DNA from: Arthrobacter sp. zg-Y820
GTDB lineage: Bacteria > Actinomycetota > Actinomycetes > Actinomycetales > Micrococcaceae
NCBI RefSeq assembly: GCF_030142155.1
Contig: NZ_CP126247.1
Location: 3,668,962 to 3,732,961, forward strand
Length of the DNA: 64,000 nt
Direction: 5' to 3'
Part shown: positions 61,709-64,000 of the stretch, piece after piece
Layout of the letters: each line of letters opens with the position of its first letter
Position numbering within the stretch: the stretch's first letter is position 1
The notes under the pieces: generated by a model
What the model was told of the DNA's origin: nothing
Database searches by the model: none
What the model saw: only the letters and a program-made list of their open reading frames with translations
Position numbers and translations under genes: made by a program

Positions 61709-62667
61709 CGCTTCTTCCTGTTCTTCCGCTGGGGCTGCTGGCGCTGGGTCCTGGTTGTCACGGGAGCAGGTTCAGCGGCGCCGCCCTTTGCCTCACCGAG
61801 CAGCGGGGCCATCGGCAGGCCCTTCTTGGCGCGGCGCTCGGCCAGGGCCTTGGCTGCGGGGGAGCCGGGGGTGGGCATCCGGCGGATCACGAAGAACTGC
61901 TGGCCCATGGTCCACAGGTTGGTGGTGGTCCAGTAGATGAGCACGCCGATGGGGAAGTTGATGCCGCCGATACCGAAGACCAGGGGCAGGATGTACAGCA
62001 TCATCTTCTGCTGGCGCATGAAGGGGCTGGCGAGGGCTTCCTCGGACATGTTCTTCGACATGATCTGCTTCTGCGTGATGAACTGCGAAGCGGTCATGGC
62101 CAGGATCATGACGATGGAGAGAACGACGACGGCGATCTGGCCGTCACCGCCTCCGCCGTGCAGCAGCGACGAGGACAGCGGAGCGCCGAGAATGGTGGCC
62201 GCATCAAACTGCTGGATGGCTTCCGCGGACAGCGCGCCGATGTGGACGCCGTCGTCGCTGGCCTTCGAGACGCCGTTCAGCACCTGGAACAGCGCAAAGA
62301 AGAACGGCATCTGGATCAGCATCGGCAGGCAGGCCGCAAACGGGTTGGTGCCGTGCTTCTTGTAGAGCGCCATCTGCTCCTGCGTCATTGCCTGACGGGA
62401 GAGCTGATCGGTCTTGCCCTTGTACTTCTGCTGGAGTTTCTTCAGATCCGGCTGCAGCGACTGCATGCCGCGCTGGGCCTTGATCTGCTTCACGAAGACC
62501 GGAATCAGTGCGGCCCGGATCACGATCACGAGGCCGATGATGGACAGGGTCCAAGTCCAGCCGGATGCCTCATCCATCCCGAGGAAAACAAAGCCCTCGT
62601 GGAAGATCCACATGATCCAGGACACTACCCACTTAAAGGGGAACAGTATCGTATCGAAGAAACCCAT
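61705..62667 (-). CDS. yidC: Membrane protein insertase YidC
   Basis: 320 residues with five to six membrane segments. Starts MGFFDTILFPFKWVVSWIMW, has the hydrophilic-groove helix LSIIGLVIVIRAALIPVFVKQIKAQRGM (conserved Arg) and PFFFALFQVLNG. The C-terminus is a very basic Arg/Lys/Gln tail (RQQPQRKNRKKR), which probably binds ribosomes. Inserts and folds membrane proteins. Located nine bases after yidD. Confidence 0.96.
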   Translation of the reverse strand: MGFFDTILFPFKWVVSWIMWIFHEGFVFLGMDEASGWTWTLSIIGLVIVIRAALIPVFVKQIKAQRGMQSLQPDLKKLQQKYKGKTDQLSRQAMTQEQMALYKKHGTNPFAACLPMLIQMPFFFALFQVLNGVSKASDDGVHIGALSAEAIQQFDAATILGAPLSSSLLHGGGGDGQIAVVVLSIVMILAMTASQFITQKQIMSKNMSEEALASPFMRQQKMMLYILPLVFGIGGINFPIGVLIYWTTTNLWTMGQQFFVIRRMPTPGSPAAKALAERRAKKGLPMAPLLGEAKGGAAEPAPVTTRTQRQQPQRKNRKKR

Positions 62668-62675
62668 TTACTCTC

Positions 62676-63047
62676 CTAAGCCGCTTCGCGGCTGTCTTCG
62701 TCGGCTGGAATCACGGGATGATTCAGCACAATAATCCTCGGAACCTTTTCCTGGTCCCAAATCCTGTGTCCAGGCGGGACATGGTCCACACCGCCGTCGT
62801 TCCACGGGTGGCAGCGGACAAGCCGCCGCGCGGCCAGCCACGTGCCGCGAACGGCACCGTGGACAGTCACGGCTTCAAGAGCATATGCGGAACAGGAGGG
62901 GAAAAACCTGCAGACCGGTCCGTATAGAGGCGAAATGGTTTTGCGGTAGGCCATTAAAAGGCCCATCAGAACGTAGCGCGGGAGATTCCACACGCCGCGG
63001 GCAATCGACTGGACAGCCCTTACCGGATCAGTTCCGGAACGGCTCAT
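62676..63047 (-). CDS. yidD: Membrane protein insertion efficiency factor YidD
   Basis: 123 residues from ATG 63047, where AAGGGGTGA at the end of rnpA is the ribosome site; the frame opens further up inside rnpA. Signature [30 protein letters not shown] and [17 protein letters not shown] with three Cys. A small membrane-associated helper of YidC. The C-terminus is longer than usual by about 35 residues. Confidence 0.94.
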   Translation of the reverse strand: MSRSGTDPVRAVQSIARGVWNLPRYVLMGLLMAYRKTISPLYGPVCRFFPSCSAYALEAVTVHGAVRGTWLAARRLVRCHPWNDGGVDHVPPGHRIWDQEKVPRIIVLNHPVIPADEDSREAA

Positions 63048-63054
63048 CAGCGGA

Positions 63055-63423
63055 TCACCCCTTCTGGCATAGCGAGCGGGCGCGGTCGAGTTTCCCGGCG
63101 CACGTACGCAGCGCGCCCAGATAGTCTGTGCGAAGCTCCTGCCAAGACGCCGTTGCCGCCGGCGGCAACGCACGGACGACAATATCGAACCCGGTGGGGT
63201 ACTCACGCAGACTCTGGGCAGCTGCTTCTCTCAGTCTTCTCTTAACGAGGTTCCGTGTCACGGCGTTCCCGACGCTTTTCGCGACGATGAAGCCTACGCG
63301 GGTAGGGCTTGCCCCTGTGTCCACCGCATATAACACGACGTTCCGGCGCCCACTGCGGGCACCGGAACGTACAGTAAAAGAAAAATCCGCCGATGTCCGC
63401 ACCCGATTCCCTACGGCCAGCAT
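63055..63423 (-). CDS. rnpA: Ribonuclease P protein component
   Basis: 122 residues. RNR box [18 protein letters not shown] near 53 and the N-terminal [16 protein letters not shown] are diagnostic. Binds RNase P RNA for 5' maturation of tRNAs. Standard rpmH-rnpA-yidD order. Confidence 0.96.
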   Translation of the reverse strand: MLAVGNRVRTSADFSFTVRSGARSGRRNVVLYAVDTGASPTRVGFIVAKSVGNAVTRNLVKRRLREAAAQSLREYPTGFDIVVRALPPAATASWQELRTDYLGALRTCAGKLDRARSLCQKG

Positions 63424-63485
63424 TCAGACCACCTGGAATCGGAGACGGGGCTGCGTTTGGGCAGCATCGACAAACTTGAGGCTAT

Positions 63486-63623
63486 TTAGGCCGACAGTTC
63501 GGTACGGCCCTTGGCGCGGCGTGCGGAAAGGATTCCACGGCCGGCACGGGTACGCATGCGAAGGCGGAAGCCGTGCTTCTTGGCACGACGGCGGTTATTC
63601 GGCTGAAAAGTCCGCTTGCTCAC
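63486..63623 (-). CDS. rpmH: 50S ribosomal protein L34
   Basis: 45 residues from GTG 63623 with TTGGAGTAACTACC upstream ([19 protein letters not shown] ... [18 protein letters not shown]). The open frame extends 20 residues further without support. First gene of the rpmH-to-parB run; dnaA should lie divergently to the right. Confidence 0.97.
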   Translation of the reverse strand: MSKRTFQPNNRRRAKKHGFRLRMRTRAGRGILSARRAKGRTELSA

Positions 63624-64000
63624 GGTAGTTACTCCAAGACAATCTGAGTTGCGCTGGCTTGCTACGACAAGGGGGAAGAACAAGCGGCGCTTATTTCATG
63701 TGTCTGACTGCTCTCAACCCGGACCTGGACCCTGATTCCCAGAACCCTGATGGGCATGAATGAGTGCAGATAGCAGACACAAAGGACTACTCCACGGTAG
63801 GGGCATGACCGCCGCCAGTCAAACCGGGGAGCGCCTCAACGGCCGGCTGCCCTGTTCATACAATTTCATCCACACCTGTGGACAACTGCCTTGATGAAGC
63901 CCGAACACACACTGGTGTGAGCCCCGTCCCAGCGTCTGTCCACAGCCGGAATCCAGCTACCACGGGGGTAAATCATCCTCTAGGCTTGGCCACGGGCGTT
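63624..64000. other. rpmH-dnaA intergenic region (left flank of oriC) with DnaA boxes
   Basis: About 375 bp to the window end without a gene. Boxes: TGTGGACAA at 63877-63885 (exact TTGTCCACA on minus), TCATCCACA at 63866-63874 and CTGTCCACA at 63936-63944 (one mismatch each). Gene order places dnaA just beyond 64000, so this holds the divergent rpmH and dnaA promoters and probably part of the origin. Confidence 0.75.

Overview
The window is high-GC DNA from an actinobacterium, most likely a member of the Micrococcaceae close to Arthrobacter. The evidence is the mycothiol gene mshA, an Rpf/LysM resuscitation factor, many GTG starts, ATGA-coupled genes, and a right half that follows the actinobacterial gene order around oriC: cca, NUDIX, murJ, pseudokinase protein, trxB, trxA, cwlM, then parB, parA, rsmG, jag, yidC, yidD, rnpA, rpmH. 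The window ends just upstream of where dnaA is expected. No tRNA or rRNA genes were seen.

Left to right: 1-5.3 kb is a sugar cluster with two full-length HldE-type kinase/nucleotidyltransferases, an SDR and a GT9 heptosyltransferase-like enzyme. 5.4-10 kb holds membrane proteins, a MATE and an MFS exporter and a DUF4031-HD fusion. 10.2-11.6 kb is a coupled pair, a BNR propeller followed by a MoaD/ThiS-like protein. 11.7-14.9 kb has an Rpf with LysM and a divergent KimA-type potassium transporter. 14.9-19.6 kb has dnaB and the rpsF-ssb-rpsR-rplI operon, separated by about 700 bp with a cluster of DnaA boxes. 19.8-29.6 kb has an M18 aminopeptidase, two ABC export systems plus an extra duplicated ATPase, an MFS protein, a patch of short interspersed repeats and an ABC-F protein. 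29.7-39.7 kb has a small monooxygenase, an orphan HicA-like protein, membrane proteins, an oxidoreductase, inositol-phosphate synthase, formyl-THF ligase and mshA. 39.7-40.4 kb is gene-free and dense in small hairpins. 40.4-49.8 kb is the conserved cca-to-cwlM block.

Between cwlM and parB, where relatives have little, lies a roughly 7.8 kb accessory island (49.8-57.6 kb). It carries two methyltransferases, a three-gene unknown cassette, an SDR flanked by two copies of a 56-bp repeat, an IS110 remnant, other gene relics, and a 2 kb ORF-free centromere with eight parS sites. Two further parS sites lie inside parB and parA, giving ten in 4.4 kb.

Functionally the window joins chromosome segregation (ParAB-parS), replication (dnaB, ssb, DnaA boxes), membrane protein insertion (YidC, YidD, Jag), envelope growth (MurJ, pseudokinase protein, CwlM, Rpf), redox control (TrxAB, mycothiol) and an unusual heptose-type glycan route. 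The items most worth following are the dispersed DnaA-box cluster, the parS array and its invaded neighbourhood, the hairpin-rich stretch at 39.7-40.4 kb, the heptose cluster and the BNR/MoaD pair.
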